Positions 16,075 to 24,547 of a stretch of 41,950 nucleotides of DNA are shown here, piece by piece (the first letter of the stretch is position 1; every line of letters begins with the position of its first letter). Location of the stretch: positions 1-41,950 of the forward strand of contig JALHST010000070.1 in assembly GCA_022865355.1 (NCBI GenBank). Direction: 5' to 3'. The notes beneath the pieces are model-generated. The model was not told the origin of the DNA. It ran no database searches and worked only from the letters and a program-made list of their open reading frames with translations. Source of the stretch: Maribacter sp. (GTDB lineage Bacteria > Bacteroidota > Bacteroidia > Flavobacteriales > Flavobacteriaceae). Made by a program: the position numbers and the translations under genes.

Positions 16075-16464
16075 ATGAGCTACTATTATTCAAAAATTCT
16101 CAGTGACCAAACCTTTGAAAATGTCGTACAAAAAACTACCGAGGCCTTAAAACAAGAAGGTTTCGGAGTATTGACCGAGATCGATTTACAAGCTACTTTG
16201 AAGAAAAAACTCGATGTCGACTTTCACAAGTACAAAATTTTAGGCGCCTGCAATCCCGGTTTTGCCTATAAAGCCCTGCTATCGGAAGACAAGGTGGGTA
16301 CCATGCTTCCTTGTAATGTGATCATTCAAGAAAAAGATAATGATTTAATCGAGGTAGCCGCAGTGAACCCTATTGCCTCGATGCAAGCCATAGAAAATGA
16401 AGCGCTTTTTGCTATTGCCACCGAAGTATCGGATAAATTGCAGCGGGTGGTGAATTCGCTTTAA
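16075..16464 (+). CDS. DUF302 family protein
   Basis: This 129-residue cytoplasmic protein matches DUF302: an opening YYYSK strand, the helix FENVVQKTTEALKQEGFGVL, the central YKILGACNPGFAYKAL and the VEVAAVNP-like strand. The family has no established biochemical activity and is common near sulfur, redox and stress genes. It lies 33 bp after pfkB and 136 bp before the ribonucleotide reductase and is most simply read as part of that operon. No independent box was found in the gap after it. Confidence 0.88.
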   Translation: MSYYYSKILSDQTFENVVQKTTEALKQEGFGVLTEIDLQATLKKKLDVDFHKYKILGACNPGFAYKALLSEDKVGTMLPCNVIIQEKDNDLIEVAAVNPIASMQAIENEALFAIATEVSDKLQRVVNSL

Positions 16465-16600
16465 TATAAGTCTAAGATAAATCATCCGGCTACAAAATAG
16501 GCTTTTGTGCAGTTATTGGTTCGCATTAGGTAATTACCACGAAAAAAAGTCCGGCCGCCCCGGAAAAACGAAAGGCTAAAATGAAACCCTATTTATAACG

Positions 16601-18328
16601 ATGCTATCCCAACTTACGGCAAACGCACTACAAATTCTTGAGGCACGCTACCTCCTGCGAAACTCGAAAGACAGGCTTATTGAAAGCCCGGAACAGCTCC
16701 TTAAAAGGGTGGCCAAGCACGTCGCTAGTACCGAGAATACCGATACGACGCTATGGGAAGAATCATTTTACCAAAGTATGGTCCAACTTGAATTTCTGCC
16801 CAACTCGCCTACCTTGATGAACGCAGGTTTGCCAAAGGGACAGTTGAGCGCCTGTTTTGTGCTCCCCGTAGAAGATAGTCTTGAGGCCATTTTCACTACC
16901 CTGAAAAACGCGGCCATGATACACCAGAGCGGCGGGGGTACAGGTTATAATTTTTCAAGTCTTCGGCCCAAGGGAGACCTAGTGAGTTCAACCGGGGGTA
17001 CTTCTTCGGGACCTATTGCCTTTATGGAGGTGTATGATAGCGCTACCGAACATGTAAAACAGGGGGGAAAGCGACGTGGTGCCAATATGGGCATTTTAAA
17101 TATCGACCATCCCGATATCGAAGAATTCATCGTGTCAAAATCGGAGGGCAAGCGCTTGAAAAATTTCAATATATCGGTCGGGATAACCGATGCTTTTATG
17201 CTAGCGGTCGAAAAAGATGCACAATGGGTCTTACGCAATCCCAGGACCCAAAAAATTGAAAGAACGGTCAGTGCCAAAGCCTTGTGGGATACTATTGTCA
17301 GGGAAGCCTTTGCTACCGGAGATCCCGGTCTGATCTTCCTCGATACCATCAATGGGGAGAATCCATTACCAAAAAAAGGGCGCATACTCGCCACCAATCC
17401 CTGCGGGGAAGTTCCCTTACTAGACTATGAAAGTTGTAATCTGGGATCTATCAACCTAACCAAAATGTTGCAAAATGATGGCAACCATTTTCAGATCGAC
17501 TGGAACAAACTGGATAAAACCATTAAAATTAGCATTCGATTTTTGGACAATGTCATCAGTTGTAACTACTATCTATTGCCCGAAATAAAAGAAAATACCC
17601 AGGCCAACCGAAAAATAGGCTTGGGCATTATGGGCTGGGCAGAACTGTTGATCCTGCTTGATATACCCTATGCCTCCGATAAAGCCGTTGCCCTTGCTGA
17701 AAAACTGATGCAATTTATCCAAGAAAAAAGCTATGCCGCCTCCAGAAGTTTGGCAAAGGAGCGGGGAACATTTCAAGCCTGGGAAGATAGCAACTATGCC
17801 CCTGACCGGCCTATTCGCAATGCTACATGTAATAGCATTGCGCCTACAGGGAGTATTTCGGTTATTGCCAACACCTCCTACTCCATTGAACCATTGTACG
17901 CGCTATCGTATAACCGGGTGGGGATTTTGGACAACAAGACCCAGAACGAAACGAACGGCATTTTTGTAAACAGGATGAAACAGCTCGGACTTTGGACCGA
18001 AGAGGTCAAGGCGGCCGTAACGGCCACAGGGAGTATTCAGCAGTTAAAATACCTTTCTAAGGAGACTAAAAAACTTTTTGAAACGAGTCTTGAGATTCCC
18101 TGGAAATATCATCTCTTACACCAAAAGGCCTTTCAAAAATATACCGACAATGCGGTTTCCAAGACCATCAATCTTTCCGAAACCACTGCTATTAAAGCGG
18201 TATCCGAAATTTATAAAACAGCCTGGGAGTATGGTCTGAAGGGAATAACGATTTATCGGAACGGAAGCAAGGTCGATCAAGTGTTACGCAGTTGTGGTGT
18301 GGATCTCATCGATGCGTGTAGCTTATAA
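16601..18328 (+). CDS. nrdJ: Adenosylcobalamin-dependent (class II) ribonucleotide reductase, short form
   Basis: This 575-residue enzyme makes deoxynucleotides using coenzyme B12 and needs no oxygen. The redox pair is Cys85 (LSACFVLP) and Cys279 (ESCNLGSINL); the thiyl-radical site is NPCGE with Cys268. APTGSIS and the closing GLKGITIYRNGS motif are present. It is shorter than typical NrdJ (about 700 or more residues) and lacks the long C-terminal zinc-binding region. It ends with two cysteines, C565 and C573, which may act as the shuttle pair as in NrdA-type tails. No ATP-cone is apparent. It follows DUF302 by 136 bp with no box of its own. NrdZ, its mycobacterial counterpart, is in the DosR regulon. 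Confidence 0.9.
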   Translation: MLSQLTANALQILEARYLLRNSKDRLIESPEQLLKRVAKHVASTENTDTTLWEESFYQSMVQLEFLPNSPTLMNAGLPKGQLSACFVLPVEDSLEAIFTTLKNAAMIHQSGGGTGYNFSSLRPKGDLVSSTGGTSSGPIAFMEVYDSATEHVKQGGKRRGANMGILNIDHPDIEEFIVSKSEGKRLKNFNISVGITDAFMLAVEKDAQWVLRNPRTQKIERTVSAKALWDTIVREAFATGDPGLIFLDTINGENPLPKKGRILATNPCGEVPLLDYESCNLGSINLTKMLQNDGNHFQIDWNKLDKTIKISIRFLDNVISCNYYLLPEIKENTQANRKIGLGIMGWAELLILLDIPYASDKAVALAEKLMQFIQEKSYAASRSLAKERGTFQAWEDSNYAPDRPIRNATCNSIAPTGSISVIANTSYSIEPLYALSYNRVGILDNKTQNETNGIFVNRMKQLGLWTEEVKAAVTATGSIQQLKYLSKETKKLFETSLEIPWKYHLLHQKAFQKYTDNAVSKTINLSETTAIKAVSEIYKTAWEYGLKGITIYRNGSKVDQVLRSCGVDLIDACSL

Positions 18329-18358
18329 CTTTAAGTTATTTCATTCCGGTATTAAAAA

Positions 18359-19021
18359 ATGATGATGAAAGATTTATTTTCAATCAAGTCCTTTTCACTC
18401 GTTCTATTCCTATTGCCTATTATTGGAATATTTCTATTTCTGTTACTCTATGTACTCGCTGCCCACAATTATCCAGGAGGCTCTTGGATGGTGCCCGATC
18501 AGGTTGGCTTTAGCTTTTTGAACAATTATCTCTGCGATCTACTAGATCGATACGCTATCAATGGGGAATTGAATACGGCTCGCTATTTTGCGAGGGGTTC
18601 GCTCGGCATACTTTGCATTAGTCTGGGTTTTCTCTGGTATTGTTTACCTAGATTGTTTTTTGGACAAAGCCTAAATAAAACCATTATGTGGGCGGCAGGA
18701 ATTTTTGCTTTGGTCATCACCTTTTTTTTGACTTCGGGAACACATGATGTTATTGTACGAATTGCCGGAATATTTGGGGTGATAGCCTTTGTCACCGCTT
18801 CTGTTGAACTTTTTAAGACCCGGCATTTCAAGCTCTTTGCAGCTGGCCTGATCTGTCTTTTTATTTTCTTGGTAAATTATTATATCTACGAAACAGGTAC
18901 TTTCTTGCAAACGCTTCCGATACTTCAGAAGATTACCTTTGTTTGTTTTCTTCTCTGGTTTGTTTCTTTGGATTTGGCCCTTTACAAGGAAATACGATCA
19001 AAACGTAAAGCGATGAGGTGA
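18359..19021 (+). CDS. Six-helix membrane protein (DUF998-like)
   Basis: This 220-residue integral membrane protein has about six hydrophobic segments (12-35, 75-95, 103-122, 126-146, 155-172, 183-203). The loop after the first helix contains PGGSW, then FSFLNNYLCDLLDRYAINGE, reminiscent of the DUF998 group; I do not know a function. It begins 30 bp after the ribonucleotide reductase stop, so it is probably the last gene of the pfkB operon. The start is within a run of three ATG codons at 18359-18367. Confidence 0.7.
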   Translation: MMMKDLFSIKSFSLVLFLLPIIGIFLFLLLYVLAAHNYPGGSWMVPDQVGFSFLNNYLCDLLDRYAINGELNTARYFARGSLGILCISLGFLWYCLPRLFFGQSLNKTIMWAAGIFALVITFFLTSGTHDVIVRIAGIFGVIAFVTASVELFKTRHFKLFAAGLICLFIFLVNYYIYETGTFLQTLPILQKITFVCFLLWFVSLDLALYKEIRSKRKAMR

Positions 19022-19292
19022 TAAATAAGTCTATTTTTTAATTGATGGCTGACAGGCTTTGACCAGCCGACAGTTATATTGCTGCTTTTTTGAAGCTGAT
19101 AATTTTTGTTGCCCGGTAGAATTGTCGTAAATTTAAAAGAATCGCGGTACACCAAATAGAAGCAAAAACTTCCTATATGTGCGAACTATATTGAGGTCTG
19201 AAAGTAGGATCGACGTCAAATGACCCATGCTTTTTATCCTTGACTACTGGAACCTGAATTAAAGATTATCTCAACCCATAAATAAGTACCCA

Positions 19293-20039
19293 ATGAATCC
19301 ACTACTATTGTTAATACTCATTGTCTGCGTATTCCTCATGATAGGATTACGTGTTATTTTTGAATATAAAAGAGCCCTAAAATTCCGTTTTGGAAAGTAC
19401 ATAACCACTTTGCAGCCTGGTCTTCGATGGATCATTCCCTTTGTAGAGACGATTCAAGTGGTTGATGTTCGCGTGATTACTATCAATGTGGTATCCCAAG
19501 AGGTCATGACCAGGGATAACGTGCCATGCAGCATAGACGGGGTGGTTTTTTTTAAGATCAATAACCCTGAGAAGGCGGTCTTGGAAGTGGAAGAATTTGC
19601 CTTTGCGATTACACAACTTTCCCAAGCAGCCTTAAGGGATGTATGCGGGAAGGTAGAATTGGATACGATTTTATCGAAGCGGGAGGAAATGGGTAAGAAT
19701 ATCAAAACCATTGTTGAAGGGGAAACCCAGGAATGGGGCATTGAAATCAAAGATGTGAAGATCAAGGATATACAACTTCCCGAAAACATGCGTAGAATGA
19801 TGGCGAATCAGGCCGAGGCCGAACGTTCAAGAAGGGCCCGAATTATTTTGGCGGAAGCAGAAGAACAAGCCGCCGGGAAACTTTTAGAGGCAGGCCTGCA
19901 AATCGACAAATCACCGTCGGCCATTAAATTGCGATTGTATCAGACCTTGTCAAATATCGCTGCAGAAAAGAATTCGACGATAATATTCCCATTCCCCGAG
20001 GAAGCCCTACCAAGAAATACTAAAAAAGGGGATTCTTAA
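19293..20039 (+). CDS. Slipin (SPFH/Band 7 membrane protein)
   Basis: This 248-residue protein has one N-terminal membrane segment (about 2-22), then a Band 7 domain (25-190) beginning FEYKRALKFRFGKY, with the slipin hallmarks RDNVPCSIDGVVFFKI and VEVKD-type strands, and a coiled-coil region rich in Ala and Glu (AEAERSRRARIILAEAEEQA). Slipins form membrane scaffolds. It is usually paired with an NfeD protease partner, which is absent here. It is 271 bp from the preceding gene in a gap with no convincing regulon box, and it converges on the cyclase-like gene with a 25-bp gap. Confidence 0.9.
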   Translation: MNPLLLLILIVCVFLMIGLRVIFEYKRALKFRFGKYITTLQPGLRWIIPFVETIQVVDVRVITINVVSQEVMTRDNVPCSIDGVVFFKINNPEKAVLEVEEFAFAITQLSQAALRDVCGKVELDTILSKREEMGKNIKTIVEGETQEWGIEIKDVKIKDIQLPENMRRMMANQAEAERSRRARIILAEAEEQAAGKLLEAGLQIDKSPSAIKLRLYQTLSNIAAEKNSTIIFPFPEEALPRNTKKGDS

Positions 20040-20064
20040 ATCGGTTTAAAGGCAATGATCAAGG

Positions 20065-21042
20065 TTAAATTCGCCGTTCTTGGGAGGTATAAGACAAGTT
20101 TGCCATGTGCCTTTTTGCTTGAAGATCAAAGTGTTTCAATACCCGCATGGCCCTCAAGGTATTCCATCGGCTTGGTTTGCCCGCTTCTTCCATCTCAAAA
20201 TGCACTTGCCCTGGATGTTTTGCCTGTAGGTTCCACGTTCCATTTTTATTTCTCTTTTTTAGGAGAACCTGTATGGCAGGTCGCATGCGTTCATCCCATG
20301 GAAGTTGTGCATATTGAAAATAATCCAAAGCGCTCAGGATATCATAATACCAACGTCTTGGATAAGAGAGCTTCAAAAAATCTTGGTTTATGATTTTTCC
20401 TGTTCTATCGGAAATATAAAGTTGGTGTACTAAAATAAATTCTTTTGATGATCGGATGGCATTTTTAACTTCCTTTAAACGATATGGATAACCGTTTTGT
20501 TCATATTCGGTGAGTCCTTCCAAAACAGATAATGTTGTATGCAAAGAACTGTGCCTGGTCGGTAACCGATTAGATCTACAGTTAAATGCGCCATCAGGCA
20601 TCACTTGGGATAGGATGCAGTCGACTACTGATTTTAAATCCTGTGTATTTGTATTAAAGTAGGAGGCGTAGTTCAAGAACATGCCATTAATACATAAATC
20701 GCTTAATTGATCCGCGCCGATAGGTAAAATGCCACCGTCTTTTGCTTTCTCATTTTTAAGGATAATTTCAATAGTTTCCTGTACTTGTGCAGTATCAGTT
20801 GCAATACAAAGGTTTCGTAGGTCTAATAGGCTGTAATGGGTGGATGTCCATTTGGGCTGATAGAATTTTAATCCCCAGTGACCATCCCGCTTACGTTTTG
20901 ACAATAATTTGGCTCCCCAGCCTTCTAAGGCAATTCTTTTTCTCAAGTCTATGCGCTCTGACAATAACAAATCGCGACATACTTGGTATTGTATTGATAC
21001 ATCCCCTTCGAGTAACCAATTTACGAGGCCCTTGCTATGCAT
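20065..21042 (-). CDS. Prenyltransferase/squalene-cyclase-like toroid protein
   Basis: This protein of about 325 residues has repeated helical units with DG-W/F turns (DGHWGLKF, DGAFNCRS, NGTWNLQ), typical of the alpha/alpha-toroid fold of prenyltransferase and squalene-cyclase families. The Asp-rich catalytic motif of true cyclases is not evident, so enzymatic activity is doubtful. I chose ATG 21042 because the longer frame relies on a TTG start at 21090. It is the last gene of the minus-strand operon WG, SDR, FMN-lipoprotein, after a 65-bp gap. Function unknown. Confidence 0.65.
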   Translation of the reverse strand: MHSKGLVNWLLEGDVSIQYQVCRDLLLSERIDLRKRIALEGWGAKLLSKRKRDGHWGLKFYQPKWTSTHYSLLDLRNLCIATDTAQVQETIEIILKNEKAKDGGILPIGADQLSDLCINGMFLNYASYFNTNTQDLKSVVDCILSQVMPDGAFNCRSNRLPTRHSSLHTTLSVLEGLTEYEQNGYPYRLKEVKNAIRSSKEFILVHQLYISDRTGKIINQDFLKLSYPRRWYYDILSALDYFQYAQLPWDERMRPAIQVLLKKRNKNGTWNLQAKHPGQVHFEMEEAGKPSRWNTLRAMRVLKHFDLQAKRHMANLSYTSQERRI

Positions 21043-21107
21043 ATTTAAAGTCTTTGACGCCAATATATTGCCACTATCGGCGTTTACCAATAAATTGAGG
21101 ATGCTTG

Positions 21108-21779
21108 CTACGGATTTAAATAATTACGATACTTTTGCAACCCTTCGTTTACCATGGTAACGGCCGCCGTACTAGTGGCGGTAGCACCGGAAATGCCATC
21201 GATTATCGTATTTCCTGCCATCAGCTTTTTACCGCTCTGGCGTAGCCCAAAGCTGTTCTTTTCAAAGTCTATTTTTACGCCCGTGAACTGGGATTTAAAT
21301 GACGTATTCGTTATTCCAGCCCCATAACCCTCGGATTCTACCTTATGTCCGAATTCGATTTTTTTGATTTCCCTAGTGGTCCTATCCACCAAGACTTTCG
21401 CCCAAATAGGGCCTCCAAACCCATTTCCTTTGACCATTAATACAGCCTTGTTTGTGTTTTTGATTTCAAAAATGGGCAGGGACTGGGTTTCTTGCGATTG
21501 CATCTGAGCCTTATATAGTTTCAGATATGCCTGCATATCAATGGTCTGAATGGCCCCGCTTTCCGTGTCTTCCTTAAATTCGATCAACTGATTGCCGTCT
21601 TCGGATTCCGTAAGGCTGGTATCTGCAAAAGTCGCAAGCTCCTTAATAATGGCCGCTACATCAAAACGTTCCTTGGCCTCCTGCTTTGCTTCTTCAATCC
21701 TTGGTTTTGAGGTATCGACATTTTCTTTGCAGGCACATAAAGCGCAAACCAAAATCAACAAAATTAATTTTGTTTTCAT
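21108..21779 (-). CDS. FMN-binding lipoprotein (NqrC/RnfG-like domain)
   Basis: This 223-residue protein has a lipoprotein signal (LILVCALCAC, lipidated Cys near residue 17), so it is anchored on the outside of a membrane. The C-terminal FMN-binding domain (about 100-215) has GFGGPIWAKV and the flavinylation motif SGAT (Thr200), where an ApbE-type transferase would attach FMN through a phosphoester. The usual role of such domains is one-electron transfer to or from the cell surface. No ApbE, Nqr or Rnf genes are in the window, so its partner is unknown. It lies 18 bp after the SDR gene on the same strand. Confidence 0.85.
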   Translation of the reverse strand: MKTKLILLILVCALCACKENVDTSKPRIEEAKQEAKERFDVAAIIKELATFADTSLTESEDGNQLIEFKEDTESGAIQTIDMQAYLKLYKAQMQSQETQSLPIFEIKNTNKAVLMVKGNGFGGPIWAKVLVDRTTREIKKIEFGHKVESEGYGAGITNTSFKSQFTGVKIDFEKNSFGLRQSGKKLMAGNTIIDGISGATATSTAAVTMVNEGLQKYRNYLNP

Positions 21780-21797
21780 TTTTTATATACTTAAGAT

Positions 21798-22559
21798 TCA
21801 CGACAGTAACATCCCCCCATCAACCGCATGGGTGCATCCCGTGATATATTTACTATCGTCCGAAGCCAAAAATAACACCAGATCGGCGATCTCTTGTGAT
21901 TCAGCATATCTGCCAAAGGGTACCGATGCCTCAAAGCCTTTCACGACCTCTTGTGGACTTTCAGGTGACATGTCCTTTTCTATCCTGCGCATCATCTCGG
22001 TATTCACGGGACCCGGATGTATGGTGTTCACACGAATTTTTTTATCGGAAAACTCAAGAGCCGCTACGCGCATAACCCCCACAATGGCATGTTTACTGGT
22101 CACATAGGCCCCCAATCCCGCAAAACCCTTTAAGCCGGCAACTGAAGATGTAATGATGACACTACCCCCTGCAGACATCTTGGGCATAACGTGTTTACAG
22201 CCGAGCCATACCCCCTTCAAATTAACGGCGATGACCTTGTCGAAGATTTCATCGGGATACGTGGCCATTGGACTTGATATACCCTCTATACCCGCATTAT
22301 TGAAAAAAATATCTATTTTACCTTGAACCTCTATCGTACGGTTTACATAATTTTCGACATCCTTTGCCTTTGAAACATCGGCAACACAATATGAGAGATC
22401 GGGATGGTCCAGAAGGTCAATAACCTTTTCTAATTCTGGCTTATTAATGTCGACAATGACCACTTTGGCACCTTCCTTTAAAAATAACTTTGCGGTAGTC
22501 AACCCTATTCCGGCAGCACCGCCCGTAATAAGGGCCACTTTGTTTTTTAATCGGTTCAT
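21798..22559 (-). CDS. Short-chain dehydrogenase/reductase
   Basis: This 253-residue classical SDR has the cofactor motif TGGAAGIG (about 13-20), an acidic residue after the second strand (VDINK) that favours NAD(H), NNAG (about 88-91), the catalytic Ser (ITSSVAG) and the YVTSK motif. Substrate cannot be told; the closest general type is the glucose/3-oxoacyl reductase-like group. It is in an operon between the WG-repeat gene (10 bp upstream) and the FMN lipoprotein gene (18 bp downstream). Confidence 0.9.
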   Translation of the reverse strand: MNRLKNKVALITGGAAGIGLTTAKLFLKEGAKVVIVDINKPELEKVIDLLDHPDLSYCVADVSKAKDVENYVNRTIEVQGKIDIFFNNAGIEGISSPMATYPDEIFDKVIAVNLKGVWLGCKHVMPKMSAGGSVIITSSVAGLKGFAGLGAYVTSKHAIVGVMRVAALEFSDKKIRVNTIHPGPVNTEMMRRIEKDMSPESPQEVVKGFEASVPFGRYAESQEIADLVLFLASDDSKYITGCTHAVDGGMLLS

Positions 22560-22569
22560 ATTTCTTTTT

Positions 22570-23202
22570 TTATGGATTCAATTTTCGTATTTCCCAACGG
22601 TTGTCCTCGGTTTTAACGGCAATCAGATTATCGGCGAGCATTTTTGCCCCGATTGAGGGCAGTTTATAGCGTTTTTTTGTCATTTGTATGTTGCTTCTTT
22701 TTGTAAGATACTCATCGATTTTTCCGGAAACATCCAGTACGACGTCATGAAACTTAAAATCATAGATTTTAAGTTTGAATTCATTTTCACCTCTCAAAGT
22801 CTTTTCAAAAAGCACCCCGGTTGTAAACCCATTTTCAAAGGGGTATACATTTAAAAATTGGGGTTCGATAACCACATTCCCCTTCGGGTCGATAAAGCCA
22901 TAAACCGATATTCCTTCCTCTACGGTCTTGGTTATCATACACCTTCCTTCTTGAAATATGGGGTATCGAATTCCCATAATATCAGTTTTAGAGGGGTCCG
23001 CATCCTTGTTAAAATACAAATCACTCCTGAAATCGATTACCAGGGTGCCTTCCTTATCGATAAAGCCCCACTGGTTTCCTTTTCTTACCGCCGCCAATCC
23101 TTCGTTAAAGGAAGTGAATTCATCAATTTCCTTTAATTGTTGAGCAATCGAGAAGGTTGGCAATAATGCCGTCAGCACAATCAAAAATCGCAGTGTTTTC
23201 AT
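22570..23202 (-). CDS. Secreted WG-repeat protein
   Basis: This 210-residue protein has an N-terminal signal peptide (MKTLRFLIVLTALLPTFSIAQQ) and at least two WG-type repeats: FNEGLAAVRKGNQWGFIDKEG, and a later ISVYGFIDPKGNVVIEP. WG repeats form beta-rich binding surfaces of unknown ligand. I chose ATG 23202 because the longer frame starts with TTG. It is the first gene of a four-gene minus-strand operon. The upstream region lacks the regulon box, so this operon may lie outside the regulon. Confidence 0.82.
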   Translation of the reverse strand: MKTLRFLIVLTALLPTFSIAQQLKEIDEFTSFNEGLAAVRKGNQWGFIDKEGTLVIDFRSDLYFNKDADPSKTDIMGIRYPIFQEGRCMITKTVEEGISVYGFIDPKGNVVIEPQFLNVYPFENGFTTGVLFEKTLRGENEFKLKIYDFKFHDVVLDVSGKIDEYLTKRSNIQMTKKRYKLPSIGAKMLADNLIAVKTEDNRWEIRKLNP

Positions 23203-23286
23203 CCTAATCAAATTAAATATATAACCGTCCTAAACGATCAAAATAAAAAAGGCAGCCTACCGACGGCAACTATTTTTCGAAAGATC

Positions 23287-23739
23287 CTAAAACATTAGAT
23301 TAGAGTAGATCATACTCTTCAAATCCTTGGGAAGTGAGTCTCGAATGTCCTCCATTTCTCCTAAAGAGATGTGTTTTCTTAAATATATAAATGTGGTGTC
23401 AACATATCGTTCAGCCCTTTCATCACTATATTCAAAATCGTTTACGGCAGCCGGGCCATCATGTTGCCTGACCAAATCGAGAAATTCGGCCATATGCTTT
23501 ACCTTGGGTTTTTCTTTCTTGATGTTCCATCCGTTTACATAGACGCCTTTCAAGAATAAAGGCAGCTGGGCGATAAGTTGTAACGATTCTTCAGTAGGTA
23601 TGATATCGCGCAATGCGTGGAGTATTGAGGTTAGTATCCTTCCCGCCTTGTCACGATCGTTTCCTAAGTTCATTTCCTTTGTATACTCTTTTAGGAATGT
23701 ATTACCCTCCAAAGCATACTGATTAAAATTAAGTGCCAT
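23287..23739 (-). CDS. DUF2267 family protein
   Basis: This 150-residue cytoplasmic protein matches DUF2267: RILTSILHALRD, the LIAQLPLFLKGVYVNGW motif, and the closing HISLGEMEDIRDSLPKDLK. Family function is not established; it is often found near Usp and Hsp20 genes in stress islands. It is transcribed alone on the minus strand. A perfect regulon box is 57 bp upstream of the ATG (23796-23807), but the -7 element at the standard position is poor (CAATTTTA), so activation from it is uncertain. Confidence 0.88.
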   Translation of the reverse strand: MALNFNQYALEGNTFLKEYTKEMNLGNDRDKAGRILTSILHALRDIIPTEESLQLIAQLPLFLKGVYVNGWNIKKEKPKVKHMAEFLDLVRQHDGPAAVNDFEYSDERAERYVDTTFIYLRKHISLGEMEDIRDSLPKDLKSMIYSNLMF

Positions 23740-23764
23740 GATTCCAAGATTTATAAGTGAAGTA

Positions 23765-23807
23765 TAAAATTGGCAACTTATGGGCTCTTAAAAAATGATG
23801 TAGGTCA
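23765..23807 (-). promoter_or_regulatory. FNR-like box upstream of DUF2267, weak -7
   Basis: The box TGATGTAGGTCA (23796-23807) is a full match to TGAY-N4-RTCA. At the fixed distance the minus strand reads CAATTTTA (23765-23772), which keeps A and TTT but not the T or final G. Confidence 0.5.
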
Positions 23808-23846
23808 GTCAGGGGGTCTTTTTATGGCATACTGGGTTCTATTATC

Positions 23847-24545
23847 TCAAATCAGGTTCAAGGCAATTTCTACCATTTCCTTAAACGAACTTTCCTTCTC
23901 GCTGGCAGAAGATTTTTCCCCAGTAACCAAAGAGTCCGAAATGGTTAAGATAGCAAGGGCCCGAACGTCATATTTAGCGGCAATTGTATACAATCCGGCG
24001 GCTTCCATTTCAACACAGAGCACCCCATATTGCGCCCATAATTTATAATCATCGGGGTTATCTTCATAAAATTCATCGGAAGAAAGAACGTTACCAGCCT
24101 TTATGGCGATATAATGCTCCTTGGCATAAAGAACGGCCTGAATGAACAGTTCAAAATTTGCTGTCGGCGAGTAATCGGCATTGATAAACCTTGAATTGTT
24201 GATGCCCGATGTGGTTGAAGCAGCCATAGCCAATACAATATCCCTTATTTTCACCTCTTTTTGGTATGAACCCGCTGTTCCTACCCGAATTAGGTTCTTG
24301 ACCCCGTAATCGTTGATAAGCTCATGGTAGTAGATCATAGCCGACGGAATACCCATCCCACTTCCTTGTAACGACACTCTTCTGCCATTGTACCTCCCCG
24401 TGTATCCCAACATTCCTCTTACATCATTATAGCAAAAGGCTTCATCTAAAAAAGTCTCCGAGATCCATTTAGCCCTCAATGGATCTCCCGGCATTAATAC
24501 AGTTTCGGCAATATCACCAATTTTGGCTTCTATATGATTACTCAT
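23847..24545 (-). CDS. deoD: Purine nucleoside phosphorylase, DeoD type
   Basis: This 232-residue enzyme splits purine (deoxy)nucleosides with phosphate to base and (deoxy)ribose 1-phosphate. Motifs are MPGDPLRAKW near the N-terminus, GSGMGIPS, the nucleoside site VEMEAAGLY and the catalytic SDSLVTGE. Length is that of hexameric DeoD enzymes. It starts 2 bp after deoC, so the pair is an operon expressed from the deoC promoter. Together they turn nucleosides into acetaldehyde and glyceraldehyde 3-phosphate for glycolysis, once a phosphopentomutase (not in the window) acts. Confidence 0.95.
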   Translation of the reverse strand: MSNHIEAKIGDIAETVLMPGDPLRAKWISETFLDEAFCYNDVRGMLGYTGRYNGRRVSLQGSGMGIPSAMIYYHELINDYGVKNLIRVGTAGSYQKEVKIRDIVLAMAASTTSGINNSRFINADYSPTANFELFIQAVLYAKEHYIAIKAGNVLSSDEFYEDNPDDYKLWAQYGVLCVEMEAAGLYTIAAKYDVRALAILTISDSLVTGEKSSASEKESSFKEMVEIALNLI

Positions 24546-24547
24546 AA

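Noticed and set aside
19022-19292. Box-like sequence upstream of the slipin gene
   Set aside because: TGACCCATGCTT lacks the right half-site and no -7 element lies at the standard distance.
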